Below, in pieces: positions 32,616-42,200 of a stretch of 64,000 nt of DNA. Numbering within the stretch: position 1 is the stretch's first letter; each line of letters opens with the position of its first letter. The stretch is from Polyangium sp. y55x31. GTDB lineage: Bacteria; Myxococcota_A; Polyangia; Polyangiales; Polyangiaceae. The notes below the pieces were generated by a model that ran no database searches, had not been told where the DNA came from, and worked only from the letters and a program-made list of their open reading frames with translations. The translations under genes and the position numbers were made by a program. Where the stretch lies: NCBI RefSeq assembly GCF_029946505.1, contig NZ_JARZHG010000049.1, forward strand, positions 16,103-80,102. Direction: 5' to 3'.

Positions 32616-34880
32616 CTACGCCGCCTCGATTCGCTCGATCCGCGCCGGCACGTGCTTGTGCCACGGCGTGCCCGCGAGCCAATCGCGCTGCGCGTGGTGC
32701 GTGAGCTCGTTCGGCGCCGTGCCGTGCCTTCGCTCGCCGCCGGCTTCGTCCGGATAGAGAAGCCCGCCGCCGTTTGGCAGGCTCACGTGGCCGGCCCGCA
32801 TGCCGTCGTTCACCTCGACCGTCGCGGTCGCGCTTCCGCCCTCGGTCACGACACGCACGACGCTGCCCGTGGAGACGCCGAGCGCCTCCGCGTCCGCCGG
32901 GCTCATGCGGAGCGCGCCTTCGAGATCGACCTTGCGCCACGCAGGATCCCGGAAAATGGTGTTCGCCGAGGACGACCTGCGCTCGCCGGCCGCGAGGATG
33001 AACGGATATCGCTCGTCCCGGGGCGGCACGGGCTCCGACGAAAGGCCCACGAGCTCCGGCATGAGCTCCGGGATCGTCAGGCGAATGCGTTTGTCCGGGG
33101 TATCGAGCCGCGCCCACGTCTCTTCGTACGGATCGACGGTGAACGTGACGCCGGAGCGCTCGCGCAGGATGGCGTCGAAGAGCGCGTCGGCGTTGGGAAA
33201 CCCCGCGCGCGCGACGCTCTCGGGGAAGGTCATGAAGCACGATTGCGCGATGCCCCAGAGCACGGCCGTGGCCTCGGCTCCCTCGGGCAACGTCGGGCCG
33301 AGCGTCTCGTAGAGGATCACCGGCGCGAGCGCCATGAGCTCGGGCCGCGTCCCGACGAGCCCCATGAACGCCATGGCATATTCGCCCCGCGAACGGCGCG
33401 CGGCCTCGGCGAGCGGAGCGAGATCCACGCTGTCGAGCGCGCCCGTCGCGCGCACGAGGCGGCGATGGATCTCGGACTCGGGCAAGGTCCCCGGGAGCGG
33501 CGCGAGGAGGGGCGCGCGGAGCTGGAAGGCGTTTTTCGGGAACTCCAGCGTGAAAAACGTCGCTTCCCATTTCTCGAACTGCGACGCCGTGGGGAGCACG
33601 TAATGCGCGAGCCGCGCCGTCTCCGTGAGGGCGACGTCGATCACGACGAGGCAATCGAGCGCGGCGAAGGCCTCGCGGAAGCGCTTCGAATCGGCGAGCG
33701 AGTGCGCGGGGTTCGCGCTCTCGACGATCATCGCCCGGAACCGCCCGGGGTGGTCCGTGAGGATCTCGTCTGGGATCACGTTGCAAGGCACGAGCCCCGT
33801 GATGATCCGCGCGCCGGTGACGGGCGTCGTGCTGCCGCGCCTGCCCCCGCCGCTGCCCCCGCCGAGCGAGGCCATCCGCGAGTGGATGTTCATGCCGCCT
33901 TCCTTGGCGAAGCTCCCGACGAGCAGGTACACGAGCTTCTCCAGCCACGAATCGAGCGTGGAATGCGGCGCCTGCTGGACGCCGAGATCCTCCTGGATGG
34001 CGACGCTCTTCGCGCGGGCGATGCGCCGCGCGACCTCGCGCACGAGGGATTCTTCGACGCCGGAGCGTTTCGCGAATTCGGCGACGGGCACGCGCGCGAG
34101 GGCTTCGAGCACGGGCTCCGCGTCGATCGTGTGCTCGGCGAGGAAGCGGTGATCGACGAGGTTCTCCTGCACGAGCGTGCCGAGGATCGCGGCGAGGCAA
34201 AAGGCGTCCGTGCCCGGATGCACCGCGAGGTGATACTGCGCGAGCCGCGCCGTCTCGGAGCGACGCGGGTCGATGACGACGAGAGAGCGCGCGGGGTCGC
34301 CCGCGATTTCCTTGAGCACGTGGCGGGCGCGGGGGAAGCCGTGCGAGTGCCAGGGATTTTTCCCAACGAAGACGGCGACCTCGGCGTGCTCGAAATCGGG
34401 CGCGGTGTGGCAACGCGGGCGGCCGAAGAGCTTGCCGTCGACCCAGAACTCGCCGGTCTTCTCCTGCGCGAGCGCGTTCGAGCGGTACACCGATCCGAGC
34501 GTCGCGAGCGTCGCCGTGGCGTAGGTGCCGCAGAGGTGATTGCCCTGGCCGCCGCCGCCGTAATAAAAGATCGAGGCCCCGCCGTGGGTATCGCGGATCC
34601 CCACGAGTTTCGCGGCGATCTCGCGGATGGCCGTGTCCCAGTCGATCGCCTCGAACGAGCCGTCGGGCCGCCGCCGGAGGGGCGTGCGCAGGCGATCCTT
34701 TCCGTTCTGGTAATGGTCGAGCCGCTGGGCCTTCTCGCAGAGATACCCGCGTGACGTCGGGTGCTGTCGGTCGCCGCGCACGCGCGTGAGCCTGCGATCC
34801 TCGACGAGCACCTCGATGCCGCAGTTCATGCTGCAGAGGATACACGCGGTCTTCTGGAACGTTCCGGCATCGGTCGTCAT
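32616..34880 (-). CDS. Molybdopterin-dependent oxidoreductase (formate dehydrogenase/nitrate reductase-like)
   Basis: A 754-residue protein. The N-terminal 4Fe-4S site is CILCSMNCGIEV...GYLCEKAQR (CxxCxxxC...C). Molybdopterin-binding segments include FYYGGGGQGNHLCG, FVGKNPWHSHG, LVVIDPRRSETARLA and, in the C-terminal domain, AGERRSSSANTIFRDPAW...MSPADAEALGV. No twin-arginine or other signal peptide, so it is likely cytoplasmic. I cannot identify the Mo ligand or the substrate; the family annotation often given is generic. The start is MTTDAG (34878-34880) because the longer frame lacks a conserved N-terminus. It is divergent from the TPR lipoprotein gene. Confidence 0.85.
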   Translation of the reverse strand: MTTDAGTFQKTACILCSMNCGIEVLVEDRRLTRVRGDRQHPTSRGYLCEKAQRLDHYQNGKDRLRTPLRRRPDGSFEAIDWDTAIREIAAKLVGIRDTHGGASIFYYGGGGQGNHLCGTYATATLATLGSVYRSNALAQEKTGEFWVDGKLFGRPRCHTAPDFEHAEVAVFVGKNPWHSHGFPRARHVLKEIAGDPARSLVVIDPRRSETARLAQYHLAVHPGTDAFCLAAILGTLVQENLVDHRFLAEHTIDAEPVLEALARVPVAEFAKRSGVEESLVREVARRIARAKSVAIQEDLGVQQAPHSTLDSWLEKLVYLLVGSFAKEGGMNIHSRMASLGGGSGGGRRGSTTPVTGARIITGLVPCNVIPDEILTDHPGRFRAMIVESANPAHSLADSKRFREAFAALDCLVVIDVALTETARLAHYVLPTASQFEKWEATFFTLEFPKNAFQLRAPLLAPLPGTLPESEIHRRLVRATGALDSVDLAPLAEAARRSRGEYAMAFMGLVGTRPELMALAPVILYETLGPTLPEGAEATAVLWGIAQSCFMTFPESVARAGFPNADALFDAILRERSGVTFTVDPYEETWARLDTPDKRIRLTIPELMPELVGLSSEPVPPRDERYPFILAAGERRSSSANTIFRDPAWRKVDLEGALRMSPADAEALGVSTGSVVRVVTEGGSATATVEVNDGMRAGHVSLPNGGGLLYPDEAGGERRHGTAPNELTHHAQRDWLAGTPWHKHVPARIERIEAA

Positions 34881-34983
34881 GGAGGGCCTCCGGCGGAGGC
34901 CAGCATACCACGAAGCGGTTTGCCCTGCCGGAGAGCTTCTCTCTTCCCGCCCGGCGGGGCTCTGGTACAAGGCTCCTCTCGTG

Positions 34984-36054
34984 ATGAAACGTTTTTCCGT
35001 CCTCTCGGCCACACTCCTCGCCTCTTTCGCCGCCGCGGGCTGCTTCAACCCGTACGCGGGCATGGCCGGGCTCGATCCCGCGGCGATGCAGGCGCAGCAG
35101 GCGCAGGTGATGGCCGAGGCGCAGGCGCAGAACGACGCGCAGATCCTCGCGCAGCTCGAAGAATCACGCGCCGCCGTGAAGGCGAACCCGGGCGACATGA
35201 ACGCGGCGCGGGTGCTCGCGCAGCGCGTGGGAGCATGTTTCATTCTGGGGCTCGTCGATCGGAAGAAGATCGACGGCGAGGCGGCGATCGCCGAGGCGGA
35301 CGCGGCGCTCGAAGCGGCGACGCAGAAGAACCCCGATCAGAAGGCGGAGGCGCTCTCGTCGAAGGGCATCCTGCGCATCCACGCGAAGCGCAACGCGGAG
35401 TCCATCGAGATCCTCGAGGCCTCGATGGCCGCGCGGCCCACGGTGCTCGCGTGCGTGCCGCTCATCAAGGAACTCGACGACGCGGGGCGATCCGAGGAGG
35501 CCCTCGGCCATTGCAAGAAGGCGCGGCCGGCGGTGCGGGACGACGAGGATCGGTACACGCTGCTCGATAGCTGTTTGCAGCACTCGCACGGGGCCCCGGC
35601 GGAGAAGGGGCTCGCGTGGGCCGGGCAGGCGGACATCGATTTTTACAACCAGAAGACGAGCGAGTTCGTCCAGCAAAAGGCGGCGCGCCGGGCCGAACAG
35701 GAGGCGCAATCGGCGCAGATGCGCGCCGATTTCGACGCGAGCCGCATGCGCAGAGAGCAGGAGCAGGCCGCGCGATCGGGAACGTCGAGCGCCGGCGGTG
35801 GCGGGTCCACGTATTCGCTGCGGCTGCACAATAGCTGCTCGCGCACCGTAACACTGTTCTTCGGGGACAACCCGAAGTTCGGCAGCGGGACGCGGACGTC
35901 GCTCGGATCGAACTCGACGTCGTCGTACTCGGGGGCCGGGCCGAAGACGGTGTGGATCGTGGACGACCGGGATCAGGGCATTTCGAGCTTCGTGGCGAGC
36001 GGATCGCAGTCGATGCAGATCACGTCGAGCTGCTCGGGGTTCTCGACGTATTGA
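34984..36054 (+). CDS. Lipoprotein with helical-repeat region and beta-rich C-terminal domain
   Basis: A 356-residue protein with signal MKRFSVLSATLLASFAAAGCFNP (lipobox AAGC). Residues 30-75 are Gln/Ala-rich (MQAQQAQVMAEAQAQNDAQILAQLEE), followed by three or four TPR-like helical pairs (EAALEAATQKNPDQKAEAL...AKRNAESIEILEASM). A Gly/Ser linker leads to a C-terminal beta-domain with the pattern YSLRLHNSCSRTVTLFFGDNPKFGSGT...QISSFVASGSQSMQITSSC, resembling small all-beta modules with one disulfide. Likely outer-membrane associated; function unknown. Confidence 0.7.
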   Translation: MKRFSVLSATLLASFAAAGCFNPYAGMAGLDPAAMQAQQAQVMAEAQAQNDAQILAQLEESRAAVKANPGDMNAARVLAQRVGACFILGLVDRKKIDGEAAIAEADAALEAATQKNPDQKAEALSSKGILRIHAKRNAESIEILEASMAARPTVLACVPLIKELDDAGRSEEALGHCKKARPAVRDDEDRYTLLDSCLQHSHGAPAEKGLAWAGQADIDFYNQKTSEFVQQKAARRAEQEAQSAQMRADFDASRMRREQEQAARSGTSSAGGGGSTYSLRLHNSCSRTVTLFFGDNPKFGSGTRTSLGSNSTSSYSGAGPKTVWIVDDRDQGISSFVASGSQSMQITSSCSGFSTY

Positions 36055-36066
36055 GGGGTCGCCCTT

Positions 36067-36861
36067 TCAGATCACGTCCTCGAACTTGTGCGAGTGCTTG
36101 TAGGAGCCCAGGCCGAAGTTGTCCTCGGCCAGGTCCTTCAGCATCTGGGTGATGATCTTCACACGTTTGTCGGTCTCTTGCATCGCGCCCCGCACGGCCA
36201 CGAGCGCCGCCGTCACCGGCGTGTAGCAGTTGTGCGTGACGAGCGTATACGTCATCTCGATGGCCTTCTTCTGCGCGACGGCCCAGAAGAGGTTCATCTC
36301 CTGCGAGCCCAGGTAGACGGCGTCCGTCACCCAGGTGTACGGCGCGTTGTTCGTATTGTCGTCCACGTCGATCTCGCCGCCGCCGAGGTCGCCCTTGAGA
36401 CCGTAGATCGTATTGTCCAAGCTGAACACGGCGTGCGTGGCCTTCGAGTTCTTGAAGAACGCCTCGCGCCGGCCGACCCGGACTTCGGCCCCGGTCGTGA
36501 AGGCGAGCATTTTGCCTTTCTGATTGACCTCACTGACGAGGAGCGCCCGCTGGGCCGTCCCGGACCCGCCCGCAGCCCCGAACGGGGTCGTTTGCCGCTG
36601 CATCACCTTCGCCGCATGCGGCGGTGATGCTTTGGAAGGACCGGCCAGCGTGGTCGCGGCATGGGGCGGCAATCCCTTGGACGGCCCGGGCGCGGCGCCG
36701 TGCCGTTGCACCACCGTCGCCGGATGTGGTGGCCGCTGTCCGGTTTGTCCGGTCGGTGTAGCCGTTCGAGGTTGCGCCACGGTAGCCGCATGCGGGGGCC
36801 TGGCAGGAGGCCCGAAAGGACGCGAGCGATCGGATGACACGAAAATTTCTCCCCGCGACAT
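36067..36861 (-). CDS. Protein with N-terminal PPHxAT repeats and Cys-centred C-terminal domain, candidate exported effector
   Basis: A 264-residue protein. The first 90 residues contain four spaced copies of a PPHxAxxxxQ-type motif (RPPHAATVAQ, RPPHPATVVQR, LPPHAATTLA, SPPHAAKVMQR) separated by Gly/Pro/Thr-rich linkers. I associate such PPHPATVVQ repeats with N-terminal regions of proteins near extracellular contractile injection systems or DUF4157-type toxins, although no such system lies in the window. The C-terminal domain (about residues 110-264) contains TLVTHNCYTPVTAAL, an HNC motif seen in papain-like/NlpC-related folds, suggesting a catalytic Cys. No signal peptide. The family assignment is tentative. 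Confidence 0.55.
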   Translation of the reverse strand: MSRGEIFVSSDRSRPFGPPARPPHAATVAQPRTATPTGQTGQRPPHPATVVQRHGAAPGPSKGLPPHAATTLAGPSKASPPHAAKVMQRQTTPFGAAGGSGTAQRALLVSEVNQKGKMLAFTTGAEVRVGRREAFFKNSKATHAVFSLDNTIYGLKGDLGGGEIDVDDNTNNAPYTWVTDAVYLGSQEMNLFWAVAQKKAIEMTYTLVTHNCYTPVTAALVAVRGAMQETDKRVKIITQMLKDLAEDNFGLGSYKHSHKFEDVI

Positions 36862-36897
36862 CGTCGTGCCTGCGAGGAAACGTGGCCAAGTTTGGCG

Positions 36898-37374
36898 TCA
36901 GGCCGCGATGTTCGCAGCGCGCCCCTTCCGGATGAGCGCCGCCCCGAGGCCGCCGAGCAAAAGGCCGGAGACCAGGAACGCGATGTCCCATGCAAGCTCG
37001 CGCTCGCCCGGCCGCACGTGGTGGAGCCCGAAGAGCTGATGGTCGATGAGGCCTTCCACGAAATTGAAGAGGCCCCAGCCGAGGGACATCGCGCCCACGA
37101 AGGTCGGCGTCGAGCGCGGCAACGTGCCCTTCTTGAAGCCACGCCAGAGCAAGGCGAGGCCGATCACGGTCGTCGTCCACGTGACCGCGTGGAAGAGGCC
37201 GTCGAAGAACATGTTGATTTTCATGGCGAGGAGGTTCGTCGGCGGCAGGCGCGACGAGAGCATGTTGTGCCACTGGAGGATCTGGTGGAACAAGATGCCG
37301 TCCACGAATCCTCCGAGCCCCACGCCGAGCAAGATCCCCGCTGCGAGGAGGCCCCCGTCTTTTCGATGTCCCAT
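36898..37374 (-). CDS. DUF2243 family membrane protein
   Basis: A 158-residue integral membrane protein with four hydrophobic segments (LLAAGILLGVGLGGFVDGILFHQ, LFHAVTWTTTVIGLALLW, FVGAMSLGWGLFNFVEGLIDHQ, AWDIAFLVSGLLLGGLGAAL). The conserved His-containing motifs GILFHQILQWHNM and EGLIDHQLFGLHH are characteristic of DUF2243 and may bind a metal or haem. Such genes commonly occur beside cytochrome oxidase assembly or small copper/haem genes. Start at 37372-37374. It is 4 bp downstream of the small CPDC membrane-protein gene, hence one operon. Confidence 0.85.
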   Translation of the reverse strand: MGHRKDGGLLAAGILLGVGLGGFVDGILFHQILQWHNMLSSRLPPTNLLAMKINMFFDGLFHAVTWTTTVIGLALLWRGFKKGTLPRSTPTFVGAMSLGWGLFNFVEGLIDHQLFGLHHVRPGERELAWDIAFLVSGLLLGGLGAALIRKGRAANIAA

Positions 37375-37378
37375 GACG

Positions 37379-37609
37379 TCACCCGTCCTTTCCCGTTCCC
37401 GCGGTTTGCCTGCGCTTGTGAAACCAGAGCGCCACGAGCCACGCGACCACGAAAGGGAGGAGCAGAAGAGCAAGGTGGGCCCACGTATTCGGATCTTCCC
37501 GGATGGATGCGCGTGCCCGCCGCGCGAGCGGGCAATCCGGACACCCGAGCGCGACGGCAGGAGAGAGCCCGAGCAGACAAGCGAGCACGAAGGCCACGGT
37601 CGCTGGCAT
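37379..37609 (-). CDS. Small exported membrane protein with CPDC motif
   Basis: A 76-residue protein: signal or first TM helix (MPATVAFVLACLLGLSPAVALG), a short segment with CPDCPLARRARASIREDP, then one TM helix (AHLALLLLPFVVAWLVALWFH) and a basic tail. The CxxC placed right after the first hydrophobic segment would be periplasmic, suggesting a redox or metal-binding role paired with the adjacent DUF2243 protein. The start is Met at 37607-37609, chosen because it opens a signal-like helix; a longer frame to 37708 would overlap the divergent lipoprotein gene. Confidence 0.6.
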   Translation of the reverse strand: MPATVAFVLACLLGLSPAVALGCPDCPLARRARASIREDPNTWAHLALLLLPFVVAWLVALWFHKRRQTAGTGKDG

Positions 37610-37694
37610 GCGCGCCGAGGCTGCAACGGCAGTGCCCGCCGCTCCGCTGCCGGGAACGAGCACCGAGCGCACGAGCTCGTGTAGAATCGCCCCC

Positions 37695-38354
37695 ATGCTT
37701 TTTCCCATCCATCGTGCTTTTCTCCTCGTCCTCCCCGTCCTCGTCGCTTGCAGCGGGAAGGTCGACGTCGATCAAACCTCGACAGGGACCGGCGGCACCG
37801 GCGGTCAGGGTGGCACCGGCGGCTCCGATTCCGCGTGTCCCGCCGAGCCGCCCGTCGACGGCGCGCCTTGCGACATGCCGCCGGACGAGCCGTGCTCGTA
37901 CGGCGAATGCTGCCCGCGTATCTTCACGTGCGAAGCGGGGAGCTGGGTCGAGACCCTCGCCGGGTGCGCGCCGCCGCCGGCGTGCCCCCAGTCTCCGCCC
38001 CTCGACGGCACGGCCTGCGTCGGCGGTCCGTGCGGACAAACGTCGCCGTGCACCTATGCCTGCGAGCAGGGCGGCGCGTCGTTCACCGTGACGTGCGGCG
38101 ACGACAATCGATGGCACAGCGACATGCCGGCGCTGTGCAATGGCGCGATCACCTGCGGCGACAAGATCCAGTGCCTCGAGGGGTATGTCTGCGTCGTGAA
38201 GCAGGCCTTCGGGGCCGAGTACGAATGCGTACTCGATCCTTGCGTTCCGGATCCGCTCTCGTGCGCCTGCGCGGAGTCTGTCTGCGGGGACGGGTTCGCC
38301 TGCATCCAGGCCTCGGACAAGAACGTCCTCTGCGAGTGCCCGGCTTGCAAGTGA
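37695..38354 (+). CDS. Cys-rich lipoprotein
   Basis: A 219-residue protein with signal MLFPIHRAFLLVLPVLVACSGKV (lipobox LVAC) and a Gly/Thr linker (TGTGGTGGQGGTGG). The mature part has about 24 Cys residues in short modules (CDMPPDEPCSYGECCPRIFTCEAGSW, CVGGPCGQTSPCTYACEQG, CGDKIQCLEGYVCVV), likely multiple disulfides, as in the many Cys-rich myxobacterial surface lipoproteins. Function unknown. Start ATG 37695, divergent from the CPDC gene. Confidence 0.75.
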   Translation: MLFPIHRAFLLVLPVLVACSGKVDVDQTSTGTGGTGGQGGTGGSDSACPAEPPVDGAPCDMPPDEPCSYGECCPRIFTCEAGSWVETLAGCAPPPACPQSPPLDGTACVGGPCGQTSPCTYACEQGGASFTVTCGDDNRWHSDMPALCNGAITCGDKIQCLEGYVCVVKQAFGAEYECVLDPCVPDPLSCACAESVCGDGFACIQASDKNVLCECPACK

Positions 38355-38360
38355 AGGGGG

Positions 38361-39146
38361 TCAAGGCTCGGGTTCGCCCTGGGCCGCGACCCGTGCCGCT
38401 TCGAGCGCGGCGCGCGCGTCGATCGTGCCCTCGGGGGCGGCGCGCTTGCTCGGGCAAAGCTCGTTCAGCGGGCAATGCCGACAATCCGGCGCCCGCGCCG
38501 TGCAGACGTAACGCCCGTGGAGCTGCAGGCGCAGGCCCACGTCGATCCATTCGTTCGTCGGGAACGACCGGCAGAGATCGATTTCCACCGCCGCCGGATC
38601 TTCCTCCTCCGTGAGCCCGAGCCGGCGCGAGACCCGCGCCGTGTGCCGATCGACAGCCATGCCCTCCGCGATGCGGTAAGCATTCGCGAGCACGACGTTC
38701 GCTGTTTTTCGCGCCACGCCGGGCAGCGTGACCAGCGCTTCGAGCGTGCGCGGGACCTCGCCGCCGAAGTCCTCGGCGATCTTGCGGCTCGCCTCGCGGA
38801 TCGCGCGGGCCTTGTTCCGGAAAAAACCGGTCTCGTGGACGAGCCGCTCGACCTCGTCCTGCGGCGCCGCGCCGAGCGCGGCGGGCGTGGGGTACGACTG
38901 AAAAAGGGCCGGCGTGACGAGGTTGATCTTCCGGTCCGTGCTCTGCGCCGCGAGGATCGTGGCGACGAGGAGCTCCCAGGGATTGCGAAAATCGAGCTCG
39001 AGCCGCGGCGCGGGGATCGCCCGGGCGAGCCGCGCGTGAATCTCGGCGGCCCGCTGCCGGAGCGACGACGAGACAACCCCCGACGGCGGCGGCCCCTCCG
39101 GCTCCGCCGCGCCCTTTTGCACTCCGACGCGCCTGGGTTTGCCCAC
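38361..39146 (-). CDS. nth: Endonuclease III (DNA glycosylase/AP lyase)
   Basis: About 261 residues. It excises oxidised pyrimidines and cleaves AP sites in base-excision repair. Visible: helix-hairpin-helix LPGVARKTANVVL with the catalytic Lys, VDRHTARVSRRLG with the catalytic Asp, and the 4Fe-4S loop CTARAPDCRHCPLNELC (Cx6CxxCx5C). A 25-30 residue basic/Pro-rich N-terminal extension precedes the conserved core (HARLARAIPAPRLELDF). The frame starts at GTG 39146; an internal GTG near residue 25 could be the true start. It converges with the Cys-rich lipoprotein gene with 6 bp between them. Confidence 0.93.
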   Translation of the reverse strand: MGKPRRVGVQKGAAEPEGPPPSGVVSSSLRQRAAEIHARLARAIPAPRLELDFRNPWELLVATILAAQSTDRKINLVTPALFQSYPTPAALGAAPQDEVERLVHETGFFRNKARAIREASRKIAEDFGGEVPRTLEALVTLPGVARKTANVVLANAYRIAEGMAVDRHTARVSRRLGLTEEEDPAAVEIDLCRSFPTNEWIDVGLRLQLHGRYVCTARAPDCRHCPLNELCPSKRAAPEGTIDARAALEAARVAAQGEPEP

Positions 39147-39237
39147 GCCGGCCCGTGATGCAATCGATGGGCCTCGCGCCGCGCGCGAGCGACCTCGGAC
39201 GCCGGTCGCACGGCTCGGCCAGGTCGCCGCGCGGAGC

Positions 39238-42200
39238 TTAGCCTTCGAACCATTCCCGTTCGAGCTCCCGGAGCCGCACGTGCTCGGGGAGATCGCGGTG
39301 AAGCGCCCGCATCGCCGGGTCCTCGATTCTTTCGAGCCGCCATTCGAGCCTGCGAATCGCCTCCACGAGCGCCTCCCGGGCGGCCTTCATGTCCCCGGTC
39401 GCGGCGCGCGCCTCGGTGATCGCGAGGCGCAGCGGAATCTCCGCATACCCCGCGGTGCCGCCTTGCGCTTGCATCCGGCGCACGACGTCTTCGGCGACGC
39501 GACGCGCTTCTTCCGGGCGCCCTTCGCGGAGCAAGGCCACGATCAACGTCCTCTCGATTTGCGGCCGCCAGCAATGGACGTATTGCAGGATCGCGAGGGC
39601 TTTCTCGGCCGCCTCCCGCGCCTCCGCGACGCGGCCCTCGGCCAGGAACACACGCGCGAGCGCGCCGTACGCGACGCCGATGGTGTCCTCCATCGCGCCT
39701 TGCTCGATGAGGAGCCTCGCGAGGCCCGTGATCTCCTCCCGCCGCTCGGGCGCGCAGCGCTCCGCGAGGACGAGCATGTGATAAAAACGGGCCGTGGATA
39801 CGAGGAATGCGTCATTGCCCTGAAGGACGCCGTCCAGGCATTCGCGGGTCATGCGCGCCGCCGCGTCCTCGTCCCCGAGCGCCGCGCGCGTCGCGGCCAA
39901 GAGGAGCGTGGCCATGCAACTCATGCGCGAGGAGCCAGCGCTCGTGAACGCGTCGATGCTCTCACGGCCGAACTCGTGGGCCGCGAAGAGATCTCCCTCG
40001 ACCAGGGCCTCGAAGCACGCCCGCGTATGGAGCATACTTGCCCAGATGAGCAGCTCGTGCCGGGGCAGGCGCGGGGCGAGCGCGTCTTGCCTCGCGAGCA
40101 GCCCGAGGACGTGCTCGCGCGCCGCGACCAGCGTGAGCATGCCCGCCGCCCGCGCGACGGCCAAGAGGCACGAGGCGAGCGCGTCCGGCGCAGGATCGAC
40201 GTTCATGATGACGGAAACGAGCGCGTCGACCTCGCCCTTCATGCTCAGGTTCACCGCGATCAGCAAAAACCACGTGGCGGCCTCGTTCCAGGCCACGCTC
40301 CCCCGGGGCAGGATGGCCATGGCTTCCCTGCCTGCCTCGATGCCCGTTTGCCAGTCGAGACGCCAGACACAAGCCTCGAGCTTGAGCGCGAGGAGCTTGC
40401 CCCTGAGCTCGCCCGAGGCGCCGCACTGAAGGCCACACTCCGCGCGCGTCCACATCCCGTCGATATCGTCCTGATGATACGATTGCCGCGCCGCGCCGAG
40501 ATAATGGCCCGCGGCCCGCGCGAGATCTCCGCCCGCGCGTGCGTGCTCGGCGAGCACCATGGGATCCGTCTCGCCCACCTGCTCCAGGTACGCGCACGAG
40601 AGCCGATGTCCGAGCATGCGATCCGCTTCGGTCAAGAGCCCGTACGCGGCGTCGCGCAGGAGCGCGTGGCGGAACTGATACTCGGTTTCACCCGTAAAAC
40701 GGCTTTGCGCGCGACGCTGGAGGATCTCGGCCTGGACCAGCTCTTCGAGCCGCTCGTCCGTCGACGACGTGTCGCGTGCTCGCCCGAGGAGCGCGTGCAC
40801 CCCACCACGCCAGAAGGTCCGTCCGAAAATGCTCGCCGCGGAGAGCACACGCCGGCTCGCCGGATCGAGACAAGAGAGCCTCGCCTGGAGCATCGCCAGC
40901 ACCGTGTCGGGCTGTCCTTCCGCTTTGCCCTCGGCGGCTGCGCGGATGAGCTCCTCCAGGAACAACGCATTGCCCGCGGCTTGCTCCACCACACGCTTGA
41001 CCGAGGCCGCGGGCACCTCGGGGCCGAGCACGGCGGTGACGAGCTCGCCGGCGGCGCTGTCGTGTAGCCCCCCGAGCCGGACGCGATGGACGATGCGCCC
41101 TTGCCATAACTTCGGGAACACCTCGACGAGCTCGGGGCGGGCGAGGGCCAGCACGAAAAAAGGCAACTCCCGCCGCTCCACGAGGGCGGCGTCGACGAGC
41201 TTCACCGTCGCCGGATCACCCCAATGGAGATCTTCGAGGACGAGGAGGACCGGGTGTTCGGCGCATTCGGCGGTGAGGAGATCCAGAAAGGCCCGCTGGA
41301 TCTGCTCGTTCATGATCTTGGGATCCCGGAACGCCGCGCGGAGCAGGGAGGAGGGCTCTTCCACCGCGACGCCGCACATCGTCGCCAAAAACTCGCTGAC
41401 CCGCCTTTGCTCCGCGGGCGCGACGTGACGCCCGACGCGCTGCCGGATCTTTTCTTCTTTTCGCGCCGGTGGATCCCCGGCCTCGACCTCGCATAGCCGA
41501 CGCAAGGCCTCACCGAGCACGCCATAAGGCGACCCCGCGCTGAGCGGCGCGCCGCTCCCGAAAAGCACGAGCATTCCCAGGCGCGCGCGCAGCCGCCGCA
41601 AGAGCTCGTGCCGCAGGCGGGATTTTCCCGTGCCGGGCGGCGCCACCACGAGCGCCCCCGCCGGCTCAGCCTGCTCGATCGATCCTTCGATCGCCGCGAC
41701 GAGCAGGGCGAGCTCCCGCTCGCGCCCGACACATGGAGTCGGGCGGCCGAGCAAGAGGCGCGTCTCGTCCACTTCGAGCGCGCGCTCCTCGCGCAGGACC
41801 GGCGTGTGCCCGGAGAACGGGATCACGAATCGAGGCTCGAGCAGCTTGGCGGAGAGGTCGTCCAGAAAAATGCCCGAGGGCACCATCTCCAGGGCCATCG
41901 TGGGGCTTTCGCCAGGCGCTATCTGCGAAAAGGCGCGCTCGATCGCCTCGCCGACGAGGACTCTTTCTTTCAGCACCCCGCGGCCCGTGGTCAGGGCGAT
42001 GCGGGCCGTGGGCCACGACGCTTGCACGGCGAGCGCGCACCGCGCGGCCTGCGTGGCCTGATCCACGGCGCTCTGCGCGGGCGTGACGACGACGACGAGG
42101 GCGCCGCTCGCCAGCCATTCGACGCGACCGCCCAGGCGGACGAGGCGCGCACGCAGGGCTTCCCGGAGCGAGATTCGCGCGGCCCGCCCGGAGGCGCTGT

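Noticed and set aside
32652..34754. A 700-codon plus-strand frame antisense to the molybdopterin enzyme
   Set aside because: Shadow frame; the opposite strand has clear 4Fe-4S and molybdopterin motifs.
32566..34911. Possible selenocysteine or frameshift in the molybdopterin oxidoreductase
   Set aside because: The frame is continuous with no internal TGA; the metal ligand simply cannot be identified by eye.
34761..35570. Alternative frame across the start of the TPR lipoprotein
   Set aside because: Frameless Arg/Gly/Asp-rich translation; the lipobox frame starting at 34984 is clearly coding.
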